64,000 nucleotides of DNA from Sternotherus odoratus (lineage: Eukaryota > Chordata > Testudines > Kinosternidae). Shown here in pieces: positions 33,470-45,972 of this stretch (its first letter is position 1; each line of letters starts with the position of its first letter). The notes beneath the pieces are model-generated. The model was given only the letters and a program-made list of their open reading frames with translations, did no database searches and had not been told where the DNA came from. A program made the position numbers and the translations under genes. The stretch covers positions 31,694,189-31,758,188 of the forward strand of contig JAVMKO010000010.1 of NCBI GenBank assembly GCA_032164245.1, written 5' to 3'.

Positions 33470-33980
33470 CCCAGGAGTTTTTATGTGGCTGAGGAGTCCA
33501 GTTCATGTCCTGCAGATTTTCCCACAGAAGTGACAAGTGTGATCTTGGAGGAGACAAAGTTGTGGCTGGGCTGTTGTGCCCTTTCTTCCCTCCTTTGTCA
33601 CTTCTCTGCCTTATGAGAACATCTGTTCTCCTCAAGTAGGGCTGTGGCTTGGTGTATGATATGGCGCCACTCTGTTCTGTTCCCTGCCACATCCTCTCCA
33701 TTTTTGGGGCTAAGACCTCCCTTTTTAAAGTGTACTTCCAGTATGTCTTTGAAGAGTTTCCGCTGCCCGCCATGAGCCCTTCTTCCCTGACTTAACTGAA
33801 AGAAGAGTACTTCCTTTGGGAAGCAAGTATCAGGCATATGTACACAGTGGCTAGCCCAGCGGAGTTGGTGTTTTATGACCTGCACTTCTATGCTGCTCAT
33901 GTTGGCTGCAGAGAGAACCGATGCAGAACCAATGCCTCTATCACCCCAGCTGGAGGATGGACCCACAATGCACAGCATTT
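33470..33980 (-). pseudogene. LINE reverse-transcriptase ORF, C-terminal remnant
   Basis: The minus-strand reading 33978-33598 gives a segment typical of the region after the reverse transcriptase domain in a group of non-LTR retrotransposons: HQLRWASHCVHMPDTCFPKE, FQLSQGRRAHGGQRKLFKD, then TEWRHIIHQATALLEENR. A stop follows at 33598-33600. Further along, in another frame, comes a C2H2-like finger pattern (CHFCGKIC then GLLSHIK) interrupted by a stop, as expected at the extreme C-terminus of such proteins. So at least one frameshift and two stops are present. It differs from the CR1 fragments in the window and I cannot name the clade. It is a dead, 5'-truncated copy with no upstream RT core. 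Confidence 0.72.
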
Positions 33981-33992
33981 AATGGGACTGGT

Positions 33993-34113
33993 CAGTGGTT
34001 CTCAGCCTTTTCCATACCAGGGACTCCACACACACACACTTAGCAATATGGGGAGGGCAAAGTGATCATGACCCCATAATACCTGTCCATGCCCCCCAGA
34101 TTAAGAATCCCTG
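33993..34113. mobile_element. short hAT (Charlie-like) MITE remnant
   Basis: The left end cagtggttctcagcctttt is a strong Charlie-type terminus. The right end attaagaatccctg is a decayed complement. No 8-bp duplication is visible. An (ac) run lies at 34028-34041. Confidence 0.65.
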
Positions 34114-36508
34114 GAATAAATCAATCAGGCAGCCTTGTGCTCTCTGTGCCTTGCTGTCTTTCCTGCCTCTCGTATACTCCGACTCCATCCCTAACACATT
34201 TTTTATGTTTTATTACTCCTAGTTATTGCGGTCGTCTCATCTAAAAGAGCTTTTCGTTTGGTGAGAGTTATCTGGCAAGAGGAAGGCATCACTGTAGATT
34301 AAGCAGGATACAGGGTTCATTCTCATTTGTATTCCAGGCCAGCTGCAGCCTTCAATATGGTTGAGAAGAGCGAGGAAAGGAAAGGCCCACAGAGAATGCC
34401 TAAAGATTATTTCTCTCAGATTCCAATTTATTTTCTATCATTAAGGCTTTTGAAAACCCTACGCATCCCGTGAACAGAGAACATTTTAACACATTGATCA
34501 GATGGCTAAATTGCAAAGCAAAGGTGCTGGGGTTGCATTCGACCCTAATCAAATAAGCCAGAAAGACAGGTAGGCTTGGAACTTTAAGCTTGGACATTTT
34601 AGCTAGACATAGTGAAGAGAAAAGACTTGAGTTCATAGCTGCAGTACCATCCTCTCTCCCAGATGTCACAACAGAGAACTGTATAGGAGAGTGATAGAGG
34701 GACAAGGGCCAGCTACTGTATCTCTGTTCCCAGAAGAAGTGATGAAGGAGGACTAGCAGTGAGAAGGGTCACAGGTTCTTCAATCCCATCCTCCCACCAC
34801 AGGAGTCTCTGTAGGAACTGCTACGTAGGAGCACTGGCTAAGATGGACGGGTGTCGTCGCTACTCTAGTCCCAAGCACTCCCAAGCATGTTAGTAAGAAG
34901 AGGAGGCAAGGAAAAGCACAACTAAAGGTCAGAGTGAAGAATAAGACTAGATAAGGGTTTTCCATAATGGGAAGAAAATTGCTTTTACCAACCGTCTGCA
35001 GTTTTTAAGCAATTCAAACTGGGGAAAGCTGAGAAAAGTGAGACCGTCTGAGTGCTGTGCCTGGTGGGGTGTTCTTTGTTTTGTTTTGTAATGTAGAAAC
35101 CAAGTAAAAGCTGAGCAGGGCTTGCAAGGCAGCAATTTAAGGCAATATATACTATGGTCGTAAGATATTTCCATCTCTCAGGCAGGATGGATTTTGCAGC
35201 CAACCAGGCAATTTGCGCAAATGTAGAAAGACAGAGAAGGTAGCAGGGTGAGTCCTTAAAGGAAGCTGGGGCCATCCCAGTACCATTCGAAGCATGCTCA
35301 TAAGTTAGTAAGTAGGGGTAAATGCGCTGTTAAACCCTATATGATCTCTGTGTTCCTCCAACCCTCACCCCTATTTAACTAGCTACAAGCCCACGGATTA
35401 GCAGGGTGAGTCACTGCCAACACTTCAGATATCACAATGGAAAAGCCAGATGGCCTATCAGCGAAGGAAATGGACAAGGAAAAGGCTTGGGTTTCCTGCA
35501 GACTCTCCATATTGCCACTGACACATGGAGGCTATGATACTACAGAGTCACCTGAGACTAAACATTACCTGGGACTCCTTGTAACTTTCCACTGGAAGGG
35601 AAGGGGGGGCAAGTTTGGGAAACAAAGGATTCCTGCCTTATGTAAATCCTATTTAAGGGTGGGGAGGAAGGCAAATGGGATTCCTCCTCTCCATGGCCTG
35701 TCTGCCCAAGAAGAGAGACCGCCAAAGACACCTCAAGGGGGGGGGGGGGTAGTCCAGACTGAGACAGGGTTCAGTCTGAAAAGGAATATAACTGGAACTC
35801 TGAACCACAAAAGCTTTTCAATCTACCTAAAATAACATTTAGGGTGAGAATTTATATTTTGTAACCTGTTTCTTAAGTACATTGAGCTTAGCTTGCATAC
35901 TTTGTTTTATTTGGTCAGTAATCTGCCTTGTCCTGTGTGATATCTCTTATAGTCACTTAAAATCCACCTTTTGTAGTTAATAAAAGTAGTGCTTGTTTAT
36001 AATATAACCCAGTCTATGTAATTTAAAATGGGGGGAGGGGGTGGCACGAAGTTGTGCATAAATATTCCTCCACATTGAGGGAGGGGGTGAATTTCATTAA
36101 ACCTTTGGGTTTGTACACCAGATGGTTGGGGCAAGCCCCCAAGACCGAATCTTTCCAGAGCAGATCTCTGGATTTCTGTGCAGCTGGGCGTGGCCCTTCC
36201 TGTGTGCTTGGCTGGAAGGGGCTTGTAAGCCTAGCCCAGCAAGGCCAGGTAAAGGGGACCCAGGCTGGCAGAAAAGGCACACAAAACATCAGGTGACTCC
36301 CCAAAGGGCCCAAACCCATCACACACATGCTGAAGGGGGGAGATGATGCTCAAGAAAAGCAACGCTGCCCCAGCCTCTTGGCTGCCTGCACCACTTTGCT
36401 TTTACTGCTGTTTGCCACTTCCTGCAAATAACCCCCGCACCATCGGCATTCCACCTCTGCCACCACTTGTCATGGTCCCTGGGTAGGCTGCTCCGCTGTC
36501 CCATCTTG
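34114..36508. other. noncoding stretch
   Basis: No gene or repeat recognised apart from homopolymer G runs (35740-35749, 36031-36040). The 132-codon frame at 35437-35835 (+) has no recognisable domain. Confidence 0.35.
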
Positions 36509-36513
36509 GGGTC

Positions 36514-36841
36514 TGTAGCGGGGTGACCACCCACTCCCTGCCTTAAGGGCTTGTAATAGCCCAGGAAGGGGTCGTGGTCTGGAGCCAGCAAACTCCCAGT
36601 CTGATTGGGAAGTAGGCTCAGCTGGGTGGCCACGCCCCAAACACTCACAGGCCTGGATAAAAAGGCTGCGAGGCAGGGAGGCAAGAGAGAGAGTCTCCTC
36701 TGCTCAGAGGAGGACAGGCCTAGCTGCTGGGGCTTGAGTAAGATACCTGGATTGGGGCAGGGCTGGGGCAAGGCTGTGGGAGCTGGGGAGGCTCTAGCCT
36801 GAGGGCCCCAGGCTGCAGGGGTGAGTGGCCACCCTGTTACA
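36514..36841 (+). mobile_element. solo LTR, 328 bp, with GGGTC duplication
   Basis: TG...CA ends (tgtagcggggtg left, caccctgttaca right) are inverted repeats. GGGTC flanks both sides (36509-36513, 36842-36846). A TATA-like ggataaaaagg lies at about 36655. No clear AATAAA. The first bases resemble the LTR at 28733. No internal genes. Confidence 0.82.
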
Positions 36842-36846
36842 GGGTC

Positions 36847-39172
36847 CCTCTCAGGGCACCCCCATAGGTGTCAGCGGTCAGGCCCTTACCTCTTCTGGAG
36901 TGCAATTCTGCAGTTCACATCTTCGCCAGCCAGGCCATGAGTTTGGTGCCAACAGTGACTCATTCAGCAGGACCTATCAGATCTGGGGCAGGTCCCTGGA
37001 ATGATCCAGAGGCTAAAGGCTGCCAAATATTTTCATAGGTTGGACCATACCTCAATAAAGCAACTATCCTTCCATTTGCACCTGCCTAGTAACCCTATGG
37101 GCAACTGAAGCAACCGTCTATATGGAAAAGTGATGTTCGGTAATTATTTAGTATACTTGCAACTTCTTTTAGTGCAATGGATCAACTGGAAAGGATGAGG
37201 AGGAGCCAACACCCTGTGGCCAGTGAGCTCCTGGGCCAATCACTGAAATTAGTTTGGAAACAGGGAATACTCACTTAGGCACAAACTAGCTAAGCAGAGA
37301 CTATGCCCTTTAGGAATGAGCCCTGAAATGTATCTCCTGGGGTTGCCCCATCCTGGAACCTTTTCTGCATAAGCATCATCAGACCATTGTCAGATAGTAA
37401 GAAAACTCCGGGAGTTTGGTGCCTCGTGCCTTCCAGCCTCTCTTTCCCAGACGTCCAGAACTCAATTTGGGCACGGAGCAGTGAAAATGAAATCCTGTGC
37501 CATGTCACACGTGGTTCCCACAGCATCGACATCACCACCATTGGGAATACAACATGGGAAGGAAGCTAATGATTTACTGTCACAGTATTGCTTTTAAATA
37601 GCAGCTGAGGCCTGGGCTATACCCTTAGGATTGCCATGGGTAGACTAGACTGTGCTTACTTGATTAGAATACGCTTACAAATGAATGACGGGCAAGAAAT
37701 TCACAGGGCCTGCTCCTGGGGTGGGACAGCAGACATCCAGGTCTGGCTAGAATGGCGGAGCTAGCAGGGCTTCCCTGAGTGTCAGAGGGGGTACAATGGT
37801 GGCATGTTTGTGGTGACATCTATCTCCCCCTCTTGAAAGCAATGGAGACAAAAATAACCAAGGAGGGCCCTTTCATTGTTCCCCTGCTAAACAAACTATA
37901 ACTGCAGGCACAAGAGTTTGACATTGATCCAACAAAGGTGGTCCTCGGGTGGTGTCTATACCCAACATTCATGCCAGGGGAACACTGCATGGCCATCCAA
38001 GAGTGGTTCCCCAAATTCCATGAACTGGCCCCCTTTTTCACGTGGGCCCAGGAAATCCAGCTCAGAAGGCTCCTACAATACAGCAGCTCAGCTGTGCTGA
38101 GTTGTGTTTGCTTTAATTAAACACCATTCTCCCAAGGCTTTCACACTCCTGCTGCTCACTTTGCAGAGATACCAACAAGCAAGAGTCTCAGCAGCCAGCA
38201 AGAATCAGGGCCAGTTCTCATTGTGCTTATACACCTTTGATCATTCTTGATGGGGAATTACATTTTTCAACTGGAGCTGCCTCAGTATTTCTCTTAAAAA
38301 CCCTGGGCTGACCAAGGGACCTGTCAGCACCCTCCACCTACCAATTAGACAGAGCTTTTTCCAGCTCTCATATATGAAGACAGGGAGGCAATATCTTTAT
38401 TTGGTTCTGGACTTGACCTTTCCTGGAAGCCATAAGGAGCTGTTTTGCAATCTCTCTTTTTTTTCCTCCCTCATGACCATTTTCTTCATCCCAATCCATT
38501 GGAATTACATCAGAAGACCAAAAAGCAGGTCTTCTCTAATCATCAAAGTGGCAGGGCCTCAAGCATCTCAGATCCCCTATTGGCATCCCCGGAGTTACTC
38601 TATTGACTGCTGCTTTCACATCCAATCTATCCACTGGGCGCTGTTCCCACCCGTACTTTCAGGATCTGCTTGCTCCATTATCTTTAGCCATTTCAGAGAA
38701 GAGCACAGGAGAGTCCAGGACAAATGGCATCCAGAGCAGCCTGTGAAAAATCTCCCTTTAAAAGGATCATTGTTCTGCTGTTATTACCCACTCTTACCAA
38801 GTGGAATTGAGGCATGAAGTAGATTTGTGCCCAAGATAATAGCGTTTATTAGACAAGCTATTGAGGACAAAACAAAAGGTAACAGCAAAGAGTCAGTAAC
38901 GGCAATGCTAAAAAAATCTATCAAGGATTCAAGGAGAAATGACATTAATAGTTTGTGTTTCCTGTTGATGGTTAGAAACCAAGAGCCATCCCCTAACAAT
39001 GCCCAGATAAATGGCATTGTTCAGCAGGAGCTAATCAAGTACATAAACAATGACACAAATATACCATTATCATCCTGCTGCCTGCTCCCTCCACCCCCCA
39101 CCTAGGTTTTCTTCTGGGGTAGGCAAATTGGTTCAGAGGATATAAGATCTGATTAAACCCTTCACTCATAAT
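36847..39172. other. noncoding stretch
   Basis: No supported gene. 38820-38990 (AT-rich, 'aagataatagcgtttattag', 'aatgctaaaaaaatctatc') is not visibly repetitive and could be conserved noncoding DNA; this is only an impression. Confidence 0.35.
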
Positions 39173-39173
39173 T

Positions 39174-39748
39174 AAGGCCCTACCAAGTTAACGGTCCATT
39201 TTACTCAATTTCACAGCCAGGGGATTTTTTTTAATGGTTTCATGATTTCAGCTATTTAAATCTAAAATGTCACAGCATTGTAATTGTAGGGGTCCTGACC
39301 CCAAAAAAGAGTTATGGGGGGGAAGCTCATTGTGGGGGGCAGGCTGCAGTACTGCTACTCTTACTCCTGGCCTGCTGCTGGCAGCAGCGCTGCCTTCAGA
39401 GCCGAGCAATTAGAGAACGGCGGCAGCTGCTGGTCAAGAGCCAGCTCTGAAGGCAGAGCCGCTACCAGCAGCAGCACTGAAGGGTAGCATGGTACACCAC
39501 ACAGCTCTGAAATCACCACAGAAGTAAGAGTGACAATACCATGATCCCCTAGCATAACCTTGACACACACCCCCCATTGCAACTCCCTTTTGGGTCAGGA
39601 CCCCCAGTTTGAGAAACACTGGACTCTCCCCCTATGAAATCTGTATAGTAGAGGGTAAAAGTACACAAAAGACAAGATTTCATGGTGGGAGACCAGATTT
39701 TATGGTCTGTGACGTGTTTTTCATGGCCATGAATTTGATAGGGCTCTA
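39174..39748. mobile_element. MITE with long imperfect inverted ends and inner palindrome
   Basis: aaggccctaccaagttaacg (left) and catgaatttgatagggctct (right) are inverted repeats. An inner pair, ggggtcctgacccca (about 39290) and ttgggtcaggaccccc (about 39590), forms a second, nested foldback. A CAG-like GC-rich stretch lies between them. The element superfamily is not clear. Confidence 0.75.
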
Positions 39749-42160
39749 CCCTCAACTCAAAACAAGTCCCATATCTGCACTGTGTTGTGCCCTCATCACT
39801 AATTGCAGTTCCTGAGTGGCCCTGGGATGCAGCCCCATGAGGAGTGCACTAAAGGAATCTGGCACTGAGCTGACAAAGACATGGATGACTGTGGCAGAAG
39901 CCATGTCCATGAGAAACAGCTGCCCTATTCTCATCAGACACAGCTAGAAAACAGCCATTACCAGTGCATACAGGACTGGTAGGTGGGTCTGTACGACCCC
40001 CAGACTGTGCACCTGTGTAATAGCCAGCTGACATGGTCAGCTTCACCTGCATGTGCACACTGCCCCTCACAACATTCCACTAATCCTTTCTGTATCGGCA
40101 GCAAACCCTCATCCACATCCCAAGATCATGCCGATACTGGGCCACACCATCAGGCACGTCACAGGAGACAAAGAGTAGGGCATCATCAGACTGTTCCACA
40201 TGGCACAAGCAGGGTTTCCTCGCTCCCCACTCCTAATGGCCTCAGACATAATGAATAGGAAGGGGTGATCAGACAAAGCCTAATGACATCCTGTATGAGA
40301 AAGTTTTGGGGTAACTGGGACCTCTCTTCTTCAAGGAAGAAGCTAGCCAGAATACCCTGTCTCCTTTCAGGAGGGTGCCATGAGAATCCTTAATACCTGT
40401 TTGTTACTCCTTGGGGCTTGTGCCCTCAGGCTGAAAACCCCTGATTTAATGGAACGAATTCTGAACCCAACAACAGACACAAGTGCATGGAGAATTACAC
40501 ACAATTTAGGAGTCCAGATTAGAACTCTGGTTCTTTAGCTCCTAAAAGACTTGAGCTGAAGAAGAGCTCCCTCTACTTTTAGAAGCACCAGCTGCCAGCC
40601 GCTAGAAGGCAGAGGCAACATCTCTCATTCACACAAAGCCAGTATACTGCATCCTCTCCCCTTCCTCCAGAGTTAAATTAAATTATTACATGAATAGGGC
40701 AAAAGTCCCCATAGGATAAGCTCCTAAGTAGATAGATCACTTTTGAAAAACTGGAGTCAGGCTCCTAAGTCACTTTGGCACTTTTGAAAGTGTTACCCAT
40801 CTTCTTTACCTCTCTGCTATTCTGTAGTTAACCGGCAGTGTCCTGTTCACAGCCCTTTTGCTGCATTTAAAGCATATTTAAAGAGAACACATTTAAAGCA
40901 GCTGTGCAGCCCCCTGGGTCCAACCTGCTTAACAAAACTCTCTAGAGAAGCAGCAGTATGATCAGGAAAGAGAAACAAGGAGGAGACTGTGTTCTCAGAA
41001 GAAGAAACACAGTTATGAGAGAACCCTCCCTTGGTTAAAACTCATGTGTGGGAGCTCTGAAGTGAGACTGTCCCTATTAAAAGCACGCTAAAGGAAAAGT
41101 TTGACTTGCTCTTAACAAAGGGGCCTCTTTTCCTAGCAGACTCTTCTCCTCAGAAGATTTATAGGAAGTATTTCACAAAGCTGTGGTCTGAAAGAAGAGG
41201 TATTTTATTTTAAAGGGAGGAGGGGGACACCTCTTTCCTCATCGTTTGCCATTGTAAAAAGAGAAGAAAGTGTCTATTCTTCTGACAGAGGCAGGGGGTG
41301 TGGTGCCCATCCTCTGTTCTTGGTTTCAAGGAGAATGAGCTGGCAGGACACCCTGGGAGACATCTGGCAGAGGACAGAGCCCCCTTTGAAGTTGGCTGGT
41401 GAAGGCAAGAGATACGGAGAGAGTGCAAATGGTGTCTCGCTAATAAGACTCTCCCTTTTGTGACACCCAGTATCTCCTAAACCAGCATCCAATCCAGCTC
41501 AGGCAGGTGGGTCAGATCTCATCAAGATGGAGAGGTTCCCTCTCTTATCATGAATTCATTCCTTTCTTTCGGACAGAAAGATATCTGCTTTCAAAGAGAC
41601 CCACTGCTGAGCCCATCTGTTTTCTCTAAGTAACAGACGTATCCAACTGTGGACCATCGTCACTTGTTTCATCCTCTCTTGGTGAACAGTCCGCTTCTCT
41701 CCTCAGCACTTCAAAAGCTTTTCTGTTCCAATTCAATCTCCGCTTGGCAGTGGCCTTCATTGGGATCTGCATTCATGGTGTGGTTTTTATCAGTGTTCAA
41801 GCAGCAGAGAGTCTGATGTAATTTGGAGGGTCGCCACAGAGCTCAGCAGTATTTATGAGTGACCACCCGGGTGTCTCGTGAACAAAGAAGGGAATTCAGA
41901 CATTCAGCCCGTTCTCCCTACCAATCGAAAAACCACCATTACTGCGCTGGAGAAACAGCTTTCCCCAGGCTGATGGAGGAAATCATCATCGATTTCTGGG
42001 CTTCCTTCATACGGATCCATCCAGGAACTTGCTACGTGCCCTGGAGGGGACATCCAGTCGCTCCCCTAAGGAAAAGGGTCCATAATGTGCTGCTGAGAGC
42101 TCAGCCCAGCTTTCATTCAGGGGAAGACAAGTAGAGGTGATTCTCGCAAAGTGCCTCTGA
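39749..42160. other. noncoding stretch
   Basis: No gene recognised. 40725-40800 has foldback-type strings ('gctcctaagt...acttttgaaa' twice). 41640-41850 looks unique and possibly conserved. Confidence 0.35.
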
Positions 42161-42164
42161 TCTG

Positions 42165-42345
42165 TTGCAGTGTATTCTGGTGGACAGTGCTTTGGACTGG
42201 GACTTGGGAGATTTTGGCTTCTGTAAACAGCCCTGCTGGGTGACCTTGGGCAAATCACTGCCCATCTGTGCCTTGGTTTCCCCTCCTTTATTTGGTCTGT
42301 CTGGTCTGTTTAGATATCAGCTCTTCAGGGCAAGAACTCTCTCGC
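42165..42345 (+). repeat. tRNA-derived SINE
   Basis: Head 'ggtggacagtgctttggact', middle 'gaccttgggcaaatcactgcc' and 'gccttggtttcccctcc' follow the family order. Continues with 'cttcagggcaagaact'. Confidence 0.72.
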
Positions 42346-42349
42346 AATT

Positions 42350-42428
42350 GGCCAGATTTTCAAAATGGATCACCAACCGGCAGCTCAATGGGAACTGCTA
42401 GGTGCTGAGCTCTTCTGAAAATCTGATT
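42350..42428. repeat. foldback repeat
   Basis: ggccagattttcaaaa (left) pairs with ttctgaaaatctgattg (right) around a short GC-rich centre. It is followed by a short (tg)n run at 42429-42439. Confidence 0.65.
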
Positions 42429-42439
42429 GTGTGTGTGTG

Positions 42440-43195
42440 CATGCGCGTGCGCAGCACCTAGTGCAATGCAGCCCCGATCTCTAGATGCCCTATCGTAACC
42501 CAATTAATAATAAGGACCCAGAAGGTGGAACACAAAGCCCACGTTGCGGAACAAAGACTGTGTCTTGTTCAATTCAGCCTACACATGAGTTTACACCATC
42601 TCTTCCCCTTCAAGTGAACAGCAGCCACAGCGACAGCCCGATGCTAGGGGGGAGCAAATCTATCCTGCTTTTAAGCTGCACCTCTCACACTGCCAAAGAC
42701 CAAAGGTGAGACAAAGACCCCAAATAAGAGGCAGAAGAAAGAGCAGTAGGAAGCTTAGAATGCCATCAGAGGTCCCAGACTTCTCCTCGCTGGGATCCTT
42801 GTGCTGACTCCCCACCCTGAGATATACAGAAACATAGCGAAGCTGGGCCAGAGGAACCTGACACATGCACCTCCTTGAGCCAGCTACACCCTTGGCATCA
42901 GCGGAGAGATTCACTGCTTGATAGAGCAACCTCAGTTTTTGCAACACTTTCTACCCCACCCAACCCCCAACCTCTATGCTGAGTGGTGGCTTCTCACTAC
43001 TTGGCAGATGTCTCTATACAGGAGAGGATTGGAGCTTCCCACTGCTACCAATGTAAACACTACAGGCAACCAGCATGATGCGGGGTGGGAGCAGGGAACT
43101 GCAGGAGATTGTCCACCATGTCCTTTATCATAAAGGCAAACAAGCCTTGGCTACCTTGTATCCAGAGGAGATTCCATATGGTGGCTGCTGGACTA
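42440..43195. other. noncoding stretch
   Basis: Nothing recognised. Confidence 0.35.
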
Positions 43196-43196
43196 C

Positions 43197-43440
43197 GGAT
43201 GGTCAGAATTTTTTTGTCAAGACTTTTCTTCAACAGAAAATGGGGTTTGACATTTTCATTGCAATTCAGGGGGAGGGAAGGTTCCATTAAAAATGCAAAT
43301 GCCCAACAATTTTCTGACAGCCCAAAACCAAACCACAATTTGCTTTTCAGTTCTTCAACAAAAACTTGGAAAAATCTGCAAAAATATTTCAACAAAAGCA
43401 AAAATGTTCAATATCTTTGCCATTTTTACAGGGACAATAA
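43197..43440. repeat. AT-rich dispersed repeat (copy 4 of 5)
   Basis: 'caacagaaaatggggtttgac', 'ttcaacaaaaacttggaaaa', 'atatttcaacaaaagc' recur in similar form in the other AT-rich copies. Confidence 0.45.
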
Positions 43441-44140
43441 GACACGTTTCATTATTTAACTGGCTGTGTGGTTCCCCCTAGCTCTCCAGCTTCCAGGCTG
43501 CACTGCCCTTAAACCCAGGCCTGGACTCAGCACTCCTGGTAGAGACTGCCGAGTGCAAACCCACTATAGTTTGATACTTAGAGATTCAGCCATGCCACCC
43601 AAATATTCCTCATTTCCTGGAATATTGATCACTTTAGTCCTAAGGTCCCCTACATTCCACACACATTTTGCCCCTCCCTATCTCACTTTTACTGCCACTA
43701 AAGATTGATATCAGTAATAAAACGATTCACAAAGTTTATAGAGAGAGTCACTGGCAATAAAGGAAGGAAACCCAGAGCATTTTAACTTTCCTGCACTAAT
43801 AATTTGTGTCCCCCTCATTTTGGATCTTTGACACACATTGCCTCACCCATATGGGCCCTGCTAGGCTCAGAACCATGGGTCCTCTCTTTACTTTAGAGGC
43901 GATGGTTGGAAACGGGAGTGCCATCGCTCAAGAGAGCGCCGATAGCACCCTCATTGCCATGTTCACTGCTGGCTTCAGAAGCTTTGCTAGCAATCCTCCC
44001 CCATCCCATCCAACTCTCTCCCACTCACTGTATGAAGATAGCACATCCTCATCTACCTTTCAGAGCCAGAAACACAAGGGCAGGGGTTAATTCAGTGCTC
44101 GGATACAGTTCTATTGTAAAAATGGCACAATTCTAATTTC
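43441..44140. other. noncoding stretch
   Basis: Nothing recognised. Confidence 0.35.
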
Positions 44141-44475
44141 TATTGTATTTTTGCAGTTCCCTAGAAAGCGCTTGGCATTTTTTTCTAGACCCCCATCAGA
44201 AAGTGGAATTTCTGTTCCACAGGAAACCCAGATGTGTTGCAAAAACCTCTTTCCTACATATGTTTGATATGAGATTAAAATTAGTGTATTAGAGTAAATC
44301 TAAATGGAATGAATCAAAATGTCAAAGATAAAATGAAATAGTTCAACTTTTTCCCATGAAAACTTTCATCAAAACTGATGTTTCCATAAAATATTTTGAC
44401 AGCCAAAAATACATTTCAGCAACAGAAAATGTTCCATCCAAATGCTGGCTCTTCTTTGAGCATTTTCCAGCCAGT
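44141..44475. repeat. AT-rich dispersed repeat (copy 5 of 5)
   Basis: 'catgaaaactttcatcaaaac', 'aaaatattttgacagcc', 'caacagaaaatgttcc', ending in 'cattttccagccag'. Confidence 0.45.
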
Positions 44476-44494
44476 TCCATTTCTTTTGTTTATT

Positions 44495-44568
44495 GGCCCA
44501 GATCCTCAGCTCCTGTAAGCCAGTCACTTCAGTGGTACCAATTCACACCAGCTGAGGGTCCGGACTAA
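44495..44568. repeat. foldback repeat
   Basis: ggcccagatcctcagctcc (left) and accagctgagggtccggac (right) are inverted repeats around a centre with 'cacttcagtgg'. A half-copy of the same family is at 55205-55275. Confidence 0.75.
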
Positions 44569-44569
44569 G

Positions 44570-45050
44570 TTAGGGAAGAGGTGGACAAACTGGAGAGAGT
44601 TCAGAGGAGAGCAACAAAAATAATAAAAAGTTTAGAAAACCTGATGCATGAGGAAAGGTTAAAAAAACTGGACATGTTTAGTCCTGAGAAAGAAGACTGA
44701 GTGGGGATCTGATAACAGTTTTCAGATACCTTAAGGGCTGTTATAAAGAGGACAGTGACTGATTGCTCTCCATGTCCAGTGAGGGTTTAATAAGTAGTAA
44801 TGGGCTTAATCTGCAGCAAGGGAGATTTAGGTTATATATTAGGAAAAACTTTCCAACCGTAAAGGTAGTTAAGCTATGGAATAGACTTCCAAGGGAGGCT
44901 GTAGAATCCCATCATGAAAAACTTTTAAAAACAGGTTGGACAAACACCCGTCAGGGATGATGTAGGGTTACTTGATCCTACCTCAGAGCAAGAGGCTATA
45001 CTTGATGACCTCTTAAGGTCCCTTCCAGCCCGACATTTCTATGATCCTGA
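44570..45050 (+). mobile_element. CR1 LINE, 3' part
   Basis: Carries the end of the CR1 reverse transcriptase ORF in broken frames ('ggagagagttcagaggagagcaacaaaaat' style sequence; then 'ggatctgataacagttttc', 'ttatatattaggaaaaactttc', 'gaatagacttccaaggga') and the tail 'tcttaaggtcccttccagcc' ending ttctatgat. A different CR1 subfamily from the copies at 26.6, 51.8 and 56.8 kb. Confidence 0.92.
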
Positions 45051-45970
45051 GCGCTCTTGAAGTTCTGGCCCATGTTTATAGTCTCACTCCCACTAGCCCC
45101 TTAATCCCAAACCCCATGGTGTGGGAAAGGCAGCTTTCACCCAATGGCCTTTTTAACCCGGGGTTTGCCACTCCAGTCTCTCCCTGCTGTAAGTCACTGA
45201 AAAGGGTCAAAGCGTGAGAGCAACAGGTGGGCAGGACACAGCAGGACAGGATCAGCTCTGGAACGCAGGGCACCCCCAGCAGCAGGGCCACACTTGGGAG
45301 ATTTATTGCTTGTGGCATGTTGTCAAAGCGAAACTCAGCTCATTAATCAGAACTGAAATAACAAGAAAACAACATTTTAATTAATTTAAATAAAAAAAGG
45401 GGGGGAGGAATCCAGGGAACTCTCTGAAGAGCCCTCTCTGGAAACAGAGAGCAGGGATCAGACAGGCTTGATACCACAGAGTGGCCCCATCATGAACAGA
45501 TTGGTGATGGCGCCTTTGTCGCCCTGCCTCAGGGAAGAGGATAATCTGAAACATCCGCTGTGCAAGCCACTCTCAGCCAAAAGAGTAAAACATCTCAGCA
45601 CCTGCAGGGTTCGCCATCCTGCTCTTTCCTGCCCCAGGAAAATGTAAAAACTTTAAACGCAGCTTCCCCCTGGCTGCAGTCATTTTGCATAAGTTATGCA
45701 GCAGGCCACCTTCATTAGCACATATTACTGTGGGGAAGCCTGTTGCTTCCTACTCCGGAGGGCTTTGTTTTAAATAGAAATTGGGTAGATGGGTGAGCTA
45801 CATTTGTGATTGTGCATGCGGCCTTTGTTTTGTATGCTGTTGGCTTGGCAATGTGGAGGCGAGAGAACAATGCCCGAGGAATGCCACCTCCTCCCTGCAA
45901 TGGGATATTTACCTTCAATTCCTACATGTCTTCTGCCCTCTCCTGCATCTGTCTCCCTCCCAGGTCCAAA
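45051..45970. other. noncoding stretch
   Basis: No gene recognised. Confidence 0.35.
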
Positions 45971-45972
45971 GG

